Assembly (NCBI GenBank): GCA_019636235.1
Contig: JAHBXW010000001.1
Coordinates: forward strand, 434,001-498,000
DNA length: 64,000 nt
Direction of reading: 5' to 3'
Origin: Planctomyces sp.
GTDB lineage: Bacteria; Planctomycetota; Planctomycetia; Planctomycetales; Planctomycetaceae
Of this stretch, positions 34,153 through 42,171 are shown piece by piece. Below the pieces are notes generated by a model, which saw nothing but the letters and a program-made list of their open reading frames with translations, was not told where the DNA came from and did not search any database. The translations under genes and the position numbers were made by a program. The stretch's first letter is position 1; every line of letters starts with the position of its first letter.

Positions 34153-35190
34153 ATGTCCGAACGTCCGGAGCGCATCGCAACCGAAGCCGAGTTGGATGAG
34201 GTCCTGACGACGCCATCTCCGGAACTGGTCGAGGCCGTGCGCGACCTGTCGAGCCCGCTGGTGCTGCTGGGCGCGGGGGGCAAGATGGGGCCCTCGCTGG
34301 CGTTGCTGGCCCGCCGCGCGGCGGACGCGGCGGGTATCCCCCTGTCCATCGTCGCGGCCAGCCGCTTCCGGGACGCCGCGGGCCGCGACTGGCTCGAATC
34401 GCACGGCATCGGAACACAGAAGTGCGATGTGCTGAACCTCGACGACCTCGAACGGCTGCCGGATGCGGCGAACGTCCTGTATCTCGTCGGACAGAAATTT
34501 GGGACGCAACAGGATCCCAGCTCGACGTGGGCGACAAACACGCTGGCCCCTGCCCTCTCCGGAGAGCGCTACCGGGGCTCGCGGATCGTTGCGCTGTCGA
34601 CGGGCAACGTCTACCCGCTGGCGCGCGTCGCCGCCGGCGGATCCGTGGAAAGCGATCCGCTCACGCCGCTGGGGGAATACGCCAACGCCGCAGTCGGCCG
34701 GGAACGAATCTTCGAGCATTGTTCCCGCCGGGACGGGACGCCCGTCGTGCTGCTGCGACTGACGTACGCGCTCGACCTGCGTTACGGAGTCGTGGCGGAC
34801 ATCGCCGGGAAAGTGCATCGCGGCGAGCCGATTCCGCTGGCCACCGGCCATTTCACCGGCGTCTGGCAGGGGGACGCCAATGAACTCATCCTGCGCGCAT
34901 TCCCGCTGGCCGCGTCGCCGCCGGCCGTGTTCAACCTCAGCGGCGACCAGATGCTCTCGGTGCGGGACGTCGCCATTCGCCTGGGAGAACTGCTGGACCG
35001 CGCACCCGTGTTTCAGGGGACGGAGTCGGAGACGGCTGTCGTCAGCAACACGTCGCGGCTCGCCGCGGCGCTGGGGCGCCCCCGCACGCCGATCGAGACT
35101 GTCTTGCGCTGGACGGCCGACTGGGTGCGACGCGGCGGGCGGTCGTTGCACCGTCCGACGCATTTCGAAGTCCGGGATGGGGCCTATTGA
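34153..35190 (+). CDS. NAD(P)-dependent epimerase/dehydratase-like protein
   Basis: A 345-residue extended-SDR-like protein. The Rossmann nucleotide loop GAGGKMG lies at residues 40-46 and STGNVYP fits the end of the next strand. The usual YxxxK is not seen: after Tyr in LGEYANAAVG the Lys position is Ala, so a classical SDR mechanism may not apply. LEYAN..GRERIFEH and VRDVAIRLGEL fit UDP-sugar epimerase-like C-terminal regions. It is translationally coupled (TGATG) to the DapA-like gene. Probably cytoplasmic sugar or aldol metabolism; the substrate is unknown. Confidence 0.68.
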   Translation: MSERPERIATEAELDEVLTTPSPELVEAVRDLSSPLVLLGAGGKMGPSLALLARRAADAAGIPLSIVAASRFRDAAGRDWLESHGIGTQKCDVLNLDDLERLPDAANVLYLVGQKFGTQQDPSSTWATNTLAPALSGERYRGSRIVALSTGNVYPLARVAAGGSVESDPLTPLGEYANAAVGRERIFEHCSRRDGTPVVLLRLTYALDLRYGVVADIAGKVHRGEPIPLATGHFTGVWQGDANELILRAFPLAASPPAVFNLSGDQMLSVRDVAIRLGELLDRAPVFQGTESETAVVSNTSRLAAALGRPRTPIETVLRWTADWVRRGGRSLHRPTHFEVRDGAY

Positions 35191-36254
35191 TGCCGGAATT
35201 CGCGACGATCGGGCCGGACGTCGGCGCAGCCCTGCGCCAGGGACTCGTGATTCCGGCCCACCCTCTGGCGCTGACGCCGGAGCGCCGCCTCGATGAACGT
35301 CGGCAGCGGGCGTTGTCGCGGTACTACCTGGAGGCCGGCGCCGGCGGCCTGGCGGTGGGAGTGCACACGACGCAGTTCGAGATTCACGACGCATCGGTGG
35401 GACTGTTGCGGCCCGTGCTCGAGCTGGCGGCGGAGACATCCCGAACGTTCGCGAGCGGCGGTCGGCCGCCTGTTCTGGTCGCAGGGATTTGCGGACGGAC
35501 GGCCCAGGCGGTTCGCGAGGCGGAACTGGCGTGCGATCTGGGATATCACGCGGGGCTGTTGTCGCTGGCGGCCTTCGGCGGCGAAGCGGATGACGTGCTG
35601 CTCGCGCATGTTCGCGCCGTGGGGGCCGTGTTGCCCGTGTTCGGCTTTTACCTGCAGCCGGCGGTGGGAGGTCGGCGGCTGGAGCACTCGTTCTGGCGGG
35701 CGTTTGCCGAGATTCCGGCGGTTGCCGCGATCAAGGTGGCGCCGTTCAACCGCTATGCGACTCTGGATGTCGTGCGGGCGGTCGCCGACTCCGGGCGCGC
35801 AGCGGAAATCGCGCTCTACACCGGAAATGACGACGCGATTGTCGCCGACTTGCTGACGCCCTGGCTGGCCGGGCCGGGCGCGAGCCCGCTGCGATTCGTG
35901 GGGGGACTGCTGGGCCACTGGGCCTGCTGGACGAATTCGGCGGTCCGCGTTCATCGCCTTTGCCGCGATGCGGTCGCTGCGGGGATGGCCTCGGCGGACG
36001 TGCTGGCGCTGAGCGCGATGGTGACGGACATGAACGCCGCACTGTTCGATGCGGCGAACGGTTTCCGGGGCTGCGTGGCTGGGATCCATGAGGTCCTCCG
36101 CCGCCAGGGACTTCTGTCCGACGTGCGGTTGCTGGACCCGGACGCCGGCCTCAGCCGGGGGCAGTCGGCGGAGCTGGATCGGGTCATCGCCCGGTATCCG
36201 CACTTGACGGACGATGAATTCGTCGCTGAGAACCGGGACCGCTGGCTGTCCTGA
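35190..36254 (+). CDS. DapA/NanA-family aldolase-like protein
   Basis: A 355-residue class I aldolase of the dihydrodipicolinate synthase/N-acetylneuraminate lyase family. The Schiff-base Lys is Lys182 in AAIKVAPFN, and GFYLQP (Tyr near 154) fits the catalytic Tyr region. The N-terminus IPAHPLALTPERRLDERRQRALSRYYLEAGAGGLAVG is typical. The pair with an epimerase-like gene suggests a sugar-acid or aldol catabolic role rather than lysine synthesis. ATG 35190 overlaps the previous stop by one base. A weak AACCC/GGGTT hairpin follows but was not called a terminator. Confidence 0.75.
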   Translation: MPEFATIGPDVGAALRQGLVIPAHPLALTPERRLDERRQRALSRYYLEAGAGGLAVGVHTTQFEIHDASVGLLRPVLELAAETSRTFASGGRPPVLVAGICGRTAQAVREAELACDLGYHAGLLSLAAFGGEADDVLLAHVRAVGAVLPVFGFYLQPAVGGRRLEHSFWRAFAEIPAVAAIKVAPFNRYATLDVVRAVADSGRAAEIALYTGNDDAIVADLLTPWLAGPGASPLRFVGGLLGHWACWTNSAVRVHRLCRDAVAAGMASADVLALSAMVTDMNAALFDAANGFRGCVAGIHEVLRRQGLLSDVRLLDPDAGLSRGQSAELDRVIARYPHLTDDEFVAENRDRWLS

Positions 36255-36324
36255 ACCCGTTTTCTGTGAATGGGTTGCGCCTTGACGATTCGTTCCCGGT
36301 GCGCGGCTGATCCGTGAAAGGGGC

Positions 36325-36353
36325 TTGTCAGTGGCTCCCTACTGGTTAGCATG
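36325..36353 (+). promoter_or_regulatory. Predicted promoter of the MarR-RND unit
   Basis: TTGTCA (36325-36330) is separated by 16 bases from TAGCAT (36347-36352), a fair sigma70-type pair. Its -10 part overlaps the palindrome TAGCATGCTA. It lies about 50 bases before the GTG start of the MarR gene, in a region more AT-rich than its surroundings. Confidence 0.45.
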
Positions 36354-36356
36354 CTA
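36347..36356. promoter_or_regulatory. Candidate MarR operator, 10-bp perfect palindrome
   Basis: TAGCATGCTA at 36347-36356 is an exact palindrome. It overlaps the predicted -10 element and lies 45 bases before the marR-like start. Ten bases downstream TCATT and AATGA (36358 and 36374 areas) form a second, shorter inverted pair. MarR proteins commonly repress their own operon from such sites. This is inference from position. Confidence 0.45.
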
Positions 36357-36400
36357 CTCATTAGACCTCTAGCAATGACGCGGAGTCCGAGGACCACACG

Positions 36401-36952
36401 GTGCTTCAATACGATTTTCAAAACAGCGTCGGCTACTGGATCCACATGACGGCCCGGATGTACGACCGGGTGATGCACCAGGAGCTGCTGCCGGAGGGCA
36501 TCACGCACCGGCAGTGCCAGGTGCTGGCGTGGTTGGCGCACGAGGGCGAGCTGTCGCAGGTCGACCTCGCGGATCGGATGAACATCGAGCCGCCGACGCT
36601 GGTGCGGATTCTGGACCGCATGGAGCGCGATGGCCTGATCGAGCGGCAGGGTTGTCCCGGCGATCGTCGGCGGAAGATCATCCGTCCCCTGCCCGCCGCC
36701 CAGCCCGTGTGGCGCAAGCTCGTGGAATGTTTCCGCAGAGTTCGCGAACGGGCGACCCGCAACCTGACGGCCGAGCAGCGCCGCACGCTTCAGGAGCTGC
36801 TGCAGCTCGTGCAGGCGAACCTTTCGGAGGACGAAGGGTCGAAGGTTCCGGACGCCGCCGCGCGACGCCCGCGCGTGTCGGAAGCGGCGCTGCCGCCGTC
36901 CCCGGCGCCGCTCGCCGCCGTCGGCCCCGCGGTCGCGGCGAAAGACTCCTGA
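36401..36952 (+). CDS. MarR-family transcriptional regulator
   Basis: A 183-residue DNA-binding protein with a central winged helix-turn-helix: LSQVDLADRMNIEPPTLVRILDRMERDGLIERQ, with the wing GDRRRKIIRPL. An N-terminal helix (YDFQNSVGYWIHMTARMYDRVM) and a C-terminal helix (RTLQELLQLVQANLSE) provide the dimer interface. The C-terminal ~40 residues are a low-complexity Pro/Ala extension not typical of the family. GTG 36401 was chosen; GAGGACC precedes it. It is followed 47 bases later by an RND adaptor and then the pump, so it probably controls efflux. The ligand is unknown. Confidence 0.88.
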   Translation: MLQYDFQNSVGYWIHMTARMYDRVMHQELLPEGITHRQCQVLAWLAHEGELSQVDLADRMNIEPPTLVRILDRMERDGLIERQGCPGDRRRKIIRPLPAAQPVWRKLVECFRRVRERATRNLTAEQRRTLQELLQLVQANLSEDEGSKVPDAAARRPRVSEAALPPSPAPLAAVGPAVAAKDS

Positions 36953-36999
36953 GTCGCCTGTCGTGCGTCTTGGAACGGACTCGTTTGAGCGTCTCTCCC

Positions 37000-38205
37000 A
37001 TGGCTGATTTCCCGATTCATTCGCCCCGCGTCCTGTTGTCGGCCGGCCTGTGCCTGCTGCTTGTTGCGGCCGGCTGCGCGGAACGGAATGAGTTTCAGCC
37101 GCCGCCGCCCCCCACGGTCACGGTCTCGCGCCCGATCGAACGGGAGGTCGTTGAAGTCATGGACTTCACGGGGACGACCCGCGCCCGGTCGACCGTCGAG
37201 CTACGGGCGCGCGTCACCGGCTACCTCGAGCGGATCGCGTTCCAGGACGGCGCGGACGTCAGCGAGGGGGACCTTCTGTTCGTCATCGAGCAGGCCCCGT
37301 TCAAAGCGGAACTCGCCGCGGCGGAAGCCCGCGTCCAGAAGGCCGAAGCCACGCTGCAACTGGCGACGGCCAATCTCGAACGCACCCTGCGCCTGCAGCA
37401 GCAGAACGCGACGACTCAACAACAGCTGGACGTCCAGAAGGCGGAAGCGGCTTCGGCTCAGGCGGAACTGGCGACCGCCCGCGTGGCCGTTGACCAGGCG
37501 CAGCTGAGCCTGAACCACACCGAGATCCGCGCTCCGATTTCCGGACAGATCGGCCGACACCTGGTGGACGTGGGCAATCTGATTTCGTCCGGGTCGGTCC
37601 CGCTGGCGACGATCGAGAGCATCGATCCGATTCACGTTTACTTCTACATCAGCGAGGCGGACCTGCTGCGGTTCATGCAGATGCTGCGGACCCACGAGTT
37701 GCCCGATCCGCGCGAGAGTCCTCCGCAGATGCGAATGGGTCTGGCGAATGAGTCTGATTTCCCGCATGTGGGGCAACTGGATTACCGCGAACTGGGACTG
37801 GACCCGGGAACGGGGACGGTGCTGCGGAGGGCCTCGTTTCCGAACGACGATCGCACGCTGATTCCCGGCCTGTTCGTGCGTCTTCGGGCGGAACTGGGAT
37901 CGCCACGTCCGCGGCTGCTCGTGGAAGACAGGGCGATCAGCGCCGATCAGCGGGGAGAATTCCTGCTGGTGGTGAACGACCAGGACGTCGTGGAGTACCG
38001 CCCGGTGAAGCTGGGCCGGTCGATCGGCCGGCTGCGGGTGGTGGAGGACGGGATTGCCGCCGCCGACCGGGTGATTGTGAATGGGCTGCAGCGGGCGCGT
38101 CCCGGGGCTCCGGTGACTCCCGAAGAGGCGCCGGCCGGAGATGCGTCGATCGCGGCCGCCGATTCCGCGGCGTCGCCGGCCTCATCGAACGCCGCGGACG
38201 ACTGA
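37000..38205 (+). CDS. RND efflux periplasmic adaptor (membrane fusion protein), lipoprotein
   Basis: A 401-residue adaptor. Residues 1-25 form a lipoprotein signal with VAAGC as the lipobox. The HlyD-like order is visible: lipoyl half (DFTGTTRARSTVELRARVTGYLERIAFQDGADVSEGDLLF), long coiled-coil hairpin (~85-165: AEARVQKAEATLQLATANLERTLRLQQQNATTQQQLDVQKAEAASAQAEL), second lipoyl half (RAPISGQIG), a beta-barrel and a membrane-proximal domain, then an Ala/Ser-rich tail. It links pump and outer-membrane channel. An in-frame TTG 18 bases earlier is a weaker start. The next gene starts after 14 bases, so they form one operon. Confidence 0.9.
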   Translation: MADFPIHSPRVLLSAGLCLLLVAAGCAERNEFQPPPPPTVTVSRPIEREVVEVMDFTGTTRARSTVELRARVTGYLERIAFQDGADVSEGDLLFVIEQAPFKAELAAAEARVQKAEATLQLATANLERTLRLQQQNATTQQQLDVQKAEAASAQAELATARVAVDQAQLSLNHTEIRAPISGQIGRHLVDVGNLISSGSVPLATIESIDPIHVYFYISEADLLRFMQMLRTHELPDPRESPPQMRMGLANESDFPHVGQLDYRELGLDPGTGTVLRRASFPNDDRTLIPGLFVRLRAELGSPRPRLLVEDRAISADQRGEFLLVVNDQDVVEYRPVKLGRSIGRLRVVEDGIAAADRVIVNGLQRARPGAPVTPEEAPAGDASIAAADSAASPASSNAADD

Positions 38206-38219
38206 CTGACTGACGACTT

Positions 38220-41200
38220 ATGTTTTCACGCTTCTTCATTGAACGGCCGATCTTCGCCAACGTCATCGCCATTGTGACGGTGCTGATCGGCGCGGTGTCG
38301 CTGCTGGCGCTGCCGATCGAGCAGTATCCCGAGATCACGCCGCCGACGGTGCGAGTTTCGGCGACGTATCCGGGGGCCAGCGCGGAGGTCGTGGCGAACA
38401 CCGTCGCGGCGCCGATCGAGCAGCAGGTCAACGGCGTCGAGAACATGCTGTACATGTCCTCGACGTCTTCGGGAGACGGCTCGTACTCGCTGACGGTCAC
38501 ATTCGAGATCGGCACGAACCTGGACGCGGCGCAGGTGCTGCTGCAGAACCGGGTGTCGGCGGCCGAACCGCTGTTGCCGGAGGAGGTCAAGCGGCAGGGA
38601 GTGTCGGTCAAGAAGCAGTCGGCGAACATCATTCTGGTGCTGTCGCTGTCGTCGCCGTCGGGCGAGTTCGACAACCTGTACCTGTCGAACTACGCGACGC
38701 TGCATCTGCGGGACGAGCTGAGCCGCGTGGCTGGCGTTGGCGATGTGACGGTGTTCGGCACCGGCAACTACAGCATGCGGATCTGGCTGGACCCCGAGCG
38801 GATGAAGTCGCGGGGACTGACGACGCAGGACGTGGTGGCCGCGATCCAGGAGCAGAACGTCCAGGTGGCGGCGGGGCAGATCGGCCAGCCGCCGGCCCCC
38901 AACGACCTGAGCTTCCAGTTGGGGGTGACGGTCCTCGGCCGGCTGACGGACGCGCAGCAGTTTGAAGACATCATCGTCAAGACGGGCGCAGGGACGCAGG
39001 TCACGCGGCTGAAGGACATCGCCCGCGTCGAACTCGGCGCGCAGACCTACGACCAGTTCAATCTGCGGCAGGGCCAGCCGACGGCCAATATCGGCATCTA
39101 CCAGTTGCCGGGCGCCAACGCGCTGCAGGTGGCGGAGGACGTGCTGGCGGCGATGGAGCGTCTCAGCGGATCCTTTCCGGAAGGCATGGCCTATTCGGTG
39201 CCGCTGGACACGACGCGATTCGTGGACGCCTCGATTCACGAGGTCTACAAGACGCTGCTCGAGGCGGGCGTGCTGGTGCTGATCGTGATCCTGGTGTTCC
39301 TCCAGGACTGGCGGGCCGTGTTGATTCCGGCGACAACGGTGCCCGTGACGATCATCGGCGCATTCGCGGCGATGGCGGCGCTGGGCTTCTCGGTGAACAT
39401 GCTGACGCTGTTCGGGCTGGTGCTGGCGATCGGCATCGTGGTCGACGACGCGATCGTGATCGTGGAGAACGCGGCGCATCATATCGAACGGGGCGAACCG
39501 CCAAAGACGGCGACGATCCGGGCGATGGGCGAGGTGCTGGGGCCGATCATCGGCATCACGCTGGTGCTGATGGCGGTGTTTCTGCCGAGCGCATTCCTGG
39601 GCGGCGTGACGGGGCAGCTGTATCGCCAGTTCGCGCTGACGATCGCGGCCACGGCGCTGCTCAGCGCCATCAACGCCATCACGCTGAAGCCGGCGCAGTG
39701 CGCGCTGTGGCTGCGGCCGCCGAAGGAGAAGAAGAACCTGTTTTACCGGGCGTTCAACCGCGTCTACGGCTGGGTCGAGGCGATCTACGTGGGCATCACG
39801 CGGCGGCTGGTGCGGCGGGTGTCGCTGGTGATGCTGTCGTTCGTCCTGATCGTGAGCGGGACGGCCTGGTGGTACACGCGGGTGCCGACCGGGTTTTTCC
39901 CGACGGAGGATCAGGGGTATCTGCTGGTGGCCGTGCAACTGCCGGACGCGGCCTCCCAGGACCGGACGCGCGCGGTCATGCGGCGGATCGATGCGATCCT
40001 TGAGGACACGCCCGGCGTGGCGGACTATTTCACCATCGGCGGGCTGTCGCTGCTGGATCAAAGCAGCGCATCGAACGCCGGCACGCTGTTCGTGACGTTC
40101 GACGACTGGGACCAGCGGGCCAAAGAAGGCGCGACGCTGCAGGCCATCATGGGGCATCTCAGCGGACAGTTCTCGCAGATTCAGGACGCGATGATCTTCC
40201 CCTTCCCGCCCCCGGCCATTCGCGGCCTGGGCGTCCGCGGCGGCTTCCAGATGCAGGTCGAGGATCGCGCCGGAGTGGGCCTCGCCGAACTGCAGCTGGC
40301 CACCCAGGGCGTCATCGAGGCGGGGTCCAGCCAGTCCGGGCTGGCGCAGCTCAACAGCACGTTCCGCCCGGGGGTTCCGCAGCTGTTCGTTGACATCGAC
40401 CGCGACAAGGTGAAGGCGCTCGATCTGCCGCTGGCCAGCGTGTTCAACACGCTGCAGTCGTACCTGGGCTCGGCGTACGTGAACGACTTCAACAAGTTCG
40501 GCCGCACGTATCAGGTGCGGATTCAGGCCGAGCCGGAATTCCGGGCCGATCCGCAGGACATCCTGCGTCTGGAAGTCCGGAACCGCGGCGGGCAGATGGT
40601 CCCGCTGGGGACGGTCGCCCGGGTCGAGAAGTCGTTCGGCCCGCAGATCATCAACCGTTACAACCTGTATCCGACAGCGGCGATCAGCGGCGAACCCGCG
40701 CCGGGCTACAGCTCGGGCGATTCGCTGACGCTGATGGAACGCATCGCCGAATCGACGCTGCCGGGAACGATGGGCTATTCCTGGACGGGCATGGCCTATC
40801 AGGAGAAGAAGGTCGGCAACGAGGCGTTCCTGATCTTCGGGATGGCCGTGATGCTGGTGTATCTGGTGCTGGCGGCGCAGTACGAAAGCTGGCTGATTCC
40901 CGCGGCCGTGATTCTGGTGGTGCCGCTGGGGCTGTTGGGCGCGGTGGCGGCGGTGACGATCCGCGGGATGGACAACAACCTGTACACGCAGATCGGCATC
41001 GTGCTGATCATCGCGCTGGGCAGCAAGAACGCGATCCTGATCGTGGAGTTCGCGCGGGACCTGCGGCGTCAGGGGCGGACGATTCTCGAAGCGGCGGTGG
41101 AGGCGGCGCGGCTGCGGTTCCGGCCGATCCTGATGACTTCGTTCTCGTTCATCATGGGCGTGGTGCCGCTGGTGATCGCGCGGGGCGCCGGGGCGGCGGG

Positions 41201-41417
41201 TCAGCAGGCGCTGGGCACGGCTGTGTTCGGCGGCATGATCGTGTCGACGCTGTTGGCCGTGTTCTACGTGCCGGCGTTCTTCGTGCTGTTCCAGACGATC
41301 GAGGAGGCGTGGCGCAACCGGAAGCGGCCTGCGGAGGAAAAGGGATCGAACGGACGGCTGCAACTGGAGCTGCCGCTGGAGAAGCCGGCGGCGACCTTGG
41401 AGGCGGCGGCGACATAA
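38220..41417 (+). CDS. RND multidrug efflux pump inner-membrane subunit (HAE1/AcrB type)
   Basis: A 1065-residue proton-driven efflux transporter. Twelve membrane segments and two large periplasmic loops are visible. FFIERPIFANVIAI at the N-terminus and GIVVDDAIVIVEN (Asp409, Asp410; the proton relay of TM4) are diagnostic, as are the TM10-12 sequence GSKNAILIVEFA and the C-terminal GMIVSTLLAVFYVPAFFVLF. The AcrB/MexB-like head suggests hydrophobic drugs, detergents or solvents as substrates. The operon in this window lacks a TolC-type outer-membrane gene; one may be encoded elsewhere. The 1045-residue open frame on the other strand is a codon shadow. Confidence 0.93.
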   Translation: MFSRFFIERPIFANVIAIVTVLIGAVSLLALPIEQYPEITPPTVRVSATYPGASAEVVANTVAAPIEQQVNGVENMLYMSSTSSGDGSYSLTVTFEIGTNLDAAQVLLQNRVSAAEPLLPEEVKRQGVSVKKQSANIILVLSLSSPSGEFDNLYLSNYATLHLRDELSRVAGVGDVTVFGTGNYSMRIWLDPERMKSRGLTTQDVVAAIQEQNVQVAAGQIGQPPAPNDLSFQLGVTVLGRLTDAQQFEDIIVKTGAGTQVTRLKDIARVELGAQTYDQFNLRQGQPTANIGIYQLPGANALQVAEDVLAAMERLSGSFPEGMAYSVPLDTTRFVDASIHEVYKTLLEAGVLVLIVILVFLQDWRAVLIPATTVPVTIIGAFAAMAALGFSVNMLTLFGLVLAIGIVVDDAIVIVENAAHHIERGEPPKTATIRAMGEVLGPIIGITLVLMAVFLPSAFLGGVTGQLYRQFALTIAATALLSAINAITLKPAQCALWLRPPKEKKNLFYRAFNRVYGWVEAIYVGITRRLVRRVSLVMLSFVLIVSGTAWWYTRVPTGFFPTEDQGYLLVAVQLPDAASQDRTRAVMRRIDAILEDTPGVADYFTIGGLSLLDQSSASNAGTLFVTFDDWDQRAKEGATLQAIMGHLSGQFSQIQDAMIFPFPPPAIRGLGVRGGFQMQVEDRAGVGLAELQLATQGVIEAGSSQSGLAQLNSTFRPGVPQLFVDIDRDKVKALDLPLASVFNTLQSYLGSAYVNDFNKFGRTYQVRIQAEPEFRADPQDILRLEVRNRGGQMVPLGTVARVEKSFGPQIINRYNLYPTAAISGEPAPGYSSGDSLTLMERIAESTLPGTMGYSWTGMAYQEKKVGNEAFLIFGMAVMLVYLVLAAQYESWLIPAAVILVVPLGLLGAVAAVTIRGMDNNLYTQIGIVLIIALGSKNAILIVEFARDLRRQGRTILEAAVEAARLRFRPILMTSFSFIMGVVPLVIARGAGAAGQQALGTAVFGGMIVSTLLAVFYVPAFFVLFQTIEEAWRNRKRPAEEKGSNGRLQLELPLEKPAATLEAAAT

Positions 41418-41561
41418 GGGCGCGCCGGCAAGTCGAGCGCGCCGGGCACGTTTCCCAGGCGCCTGTCCCGATGCAGGCAGCGGACTGGCGAATCGCCTCG
41501 ACGGGCTTCACAATCCGACGCTCGCAGTCCGTCCGTTTCCGCCTCTCCCGCTGGTTCCGTC

Positions 41562-42155
41562 ATGGCCAAAAAGAAGCCCGTCAAGAAGGTCAAGAAGCTC
41601 CGCCCCGGCCGCATCGTGATGCGGACCGGCGAGGCCCTGGTCGAGGTCGAAAACGGCCCCGGCTATCTCGCCGCGGAACCGGAAGTCGTGATCGGGGAAC
41701 TCGACGGCCCCGTCGGCTACGCGATTGCGAACCTGATTGGCGATCAGACCAAAGGGCACTCGCGCGTCTTCGCGATCCTCAACTGCGACGTGCAGGTCCG
41801 GCCCACGACGTTGATGGTCAGCAAGGTGACCGTCAACAGCGAGAAGTACACGAACATCCTGATGGGATCCGTGCAGGCCGGCATCGCCAACGGCGTCCTG
41901 GATTCGGTCCGCTCGGGAGAGCTGCCGATCGAGAAGACCGATGACCTGGGGATCATTGTTTCTGTATGGCTGGACCCCAGCGTCCTGTCGGCCGAGACGG
42001 TCGATCACGCCGGGCTGTTCGAATCGAATCGGCTGGCGACGGCCAAGGCCATCCGCAAGGCGATGCGCGGCGAGCCCAAAATCGACTGGCTGCTGAAGAA
42101 CCAGAACACGATCACGCACTTCTTCCATCAACTGGGCGTCGACGGCGAACTGTGA
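41562..42155 (+). CDS. Formaldehyde-activating enzyme (Fae) homologue without the active-site His
   Basis: A 197-residue Fae-family protein. The core signature GEALV, then EVVIGELDGPVGYAIAN, VKP-like VRPTTLMVSKVTVN, and DDLGIIVSVWLDP matches Fae, which condenses formaldehyde with tetrahydromethanopterin. The basic leader MAKKKPVKKVKKLRP is not in classic Fae. When aligned with the family, the segment VAHIDLIIG of Fae corresponds to AAEPEVVIG here, so the active-site His appears replaced by Glu39, with a four-residue insertion nearby. It may be a binding or regulatory paralogue rather than an active synthase. No H4MPT-pathway gene is adjacent; PEP carboxykinase is next, on the other strand. 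Confidence 0.8.
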   Translation: MAKKKPVKKVKKLRPGRIVMRTGEALVEVENGPGYLAAEPEVVIGELDGPVGYAIANLIGDQTKGHSRVFAILNCDVQVRPTTLMVSKVTVNSEKYTNILMGSVQAGIANGVLDSVRSGELPIEKTDDLGIIVSVWLDPSVLSAETVDHAGLFESNRLATAKAIRKAMRGEPKIDWLLKNQNTITHFFHQLGVDGEL

Positions 42156-42171
42156 GGCGTCCGCGGCTGGG

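Noticed and set aside
31650-34541. Long antisense open frame over the DUF4159 gene
   Set aside because: No domain, no start signals; the sense protein has a signal peptide and repeated motifs.
36255-36285. AACCC...GGGTT hairpin after the DapA-like gene
   Set aside because: Five-base arms with a long loop; could be chance.
38226-41363. 1045-codon open frame antisense to the RND pump gene
   Set aside because: It is arginine/histidine-rich, has no family signature and mirrors the codon bias of the real gene on the other strand.
41418-41445. GGCGCG...CGCGCC inverted repeat after the RND pump gene
   Set aside because: Six-base arms with a 13-base loop and no T-tract; too weak for a terminator call in high-GC DNA.
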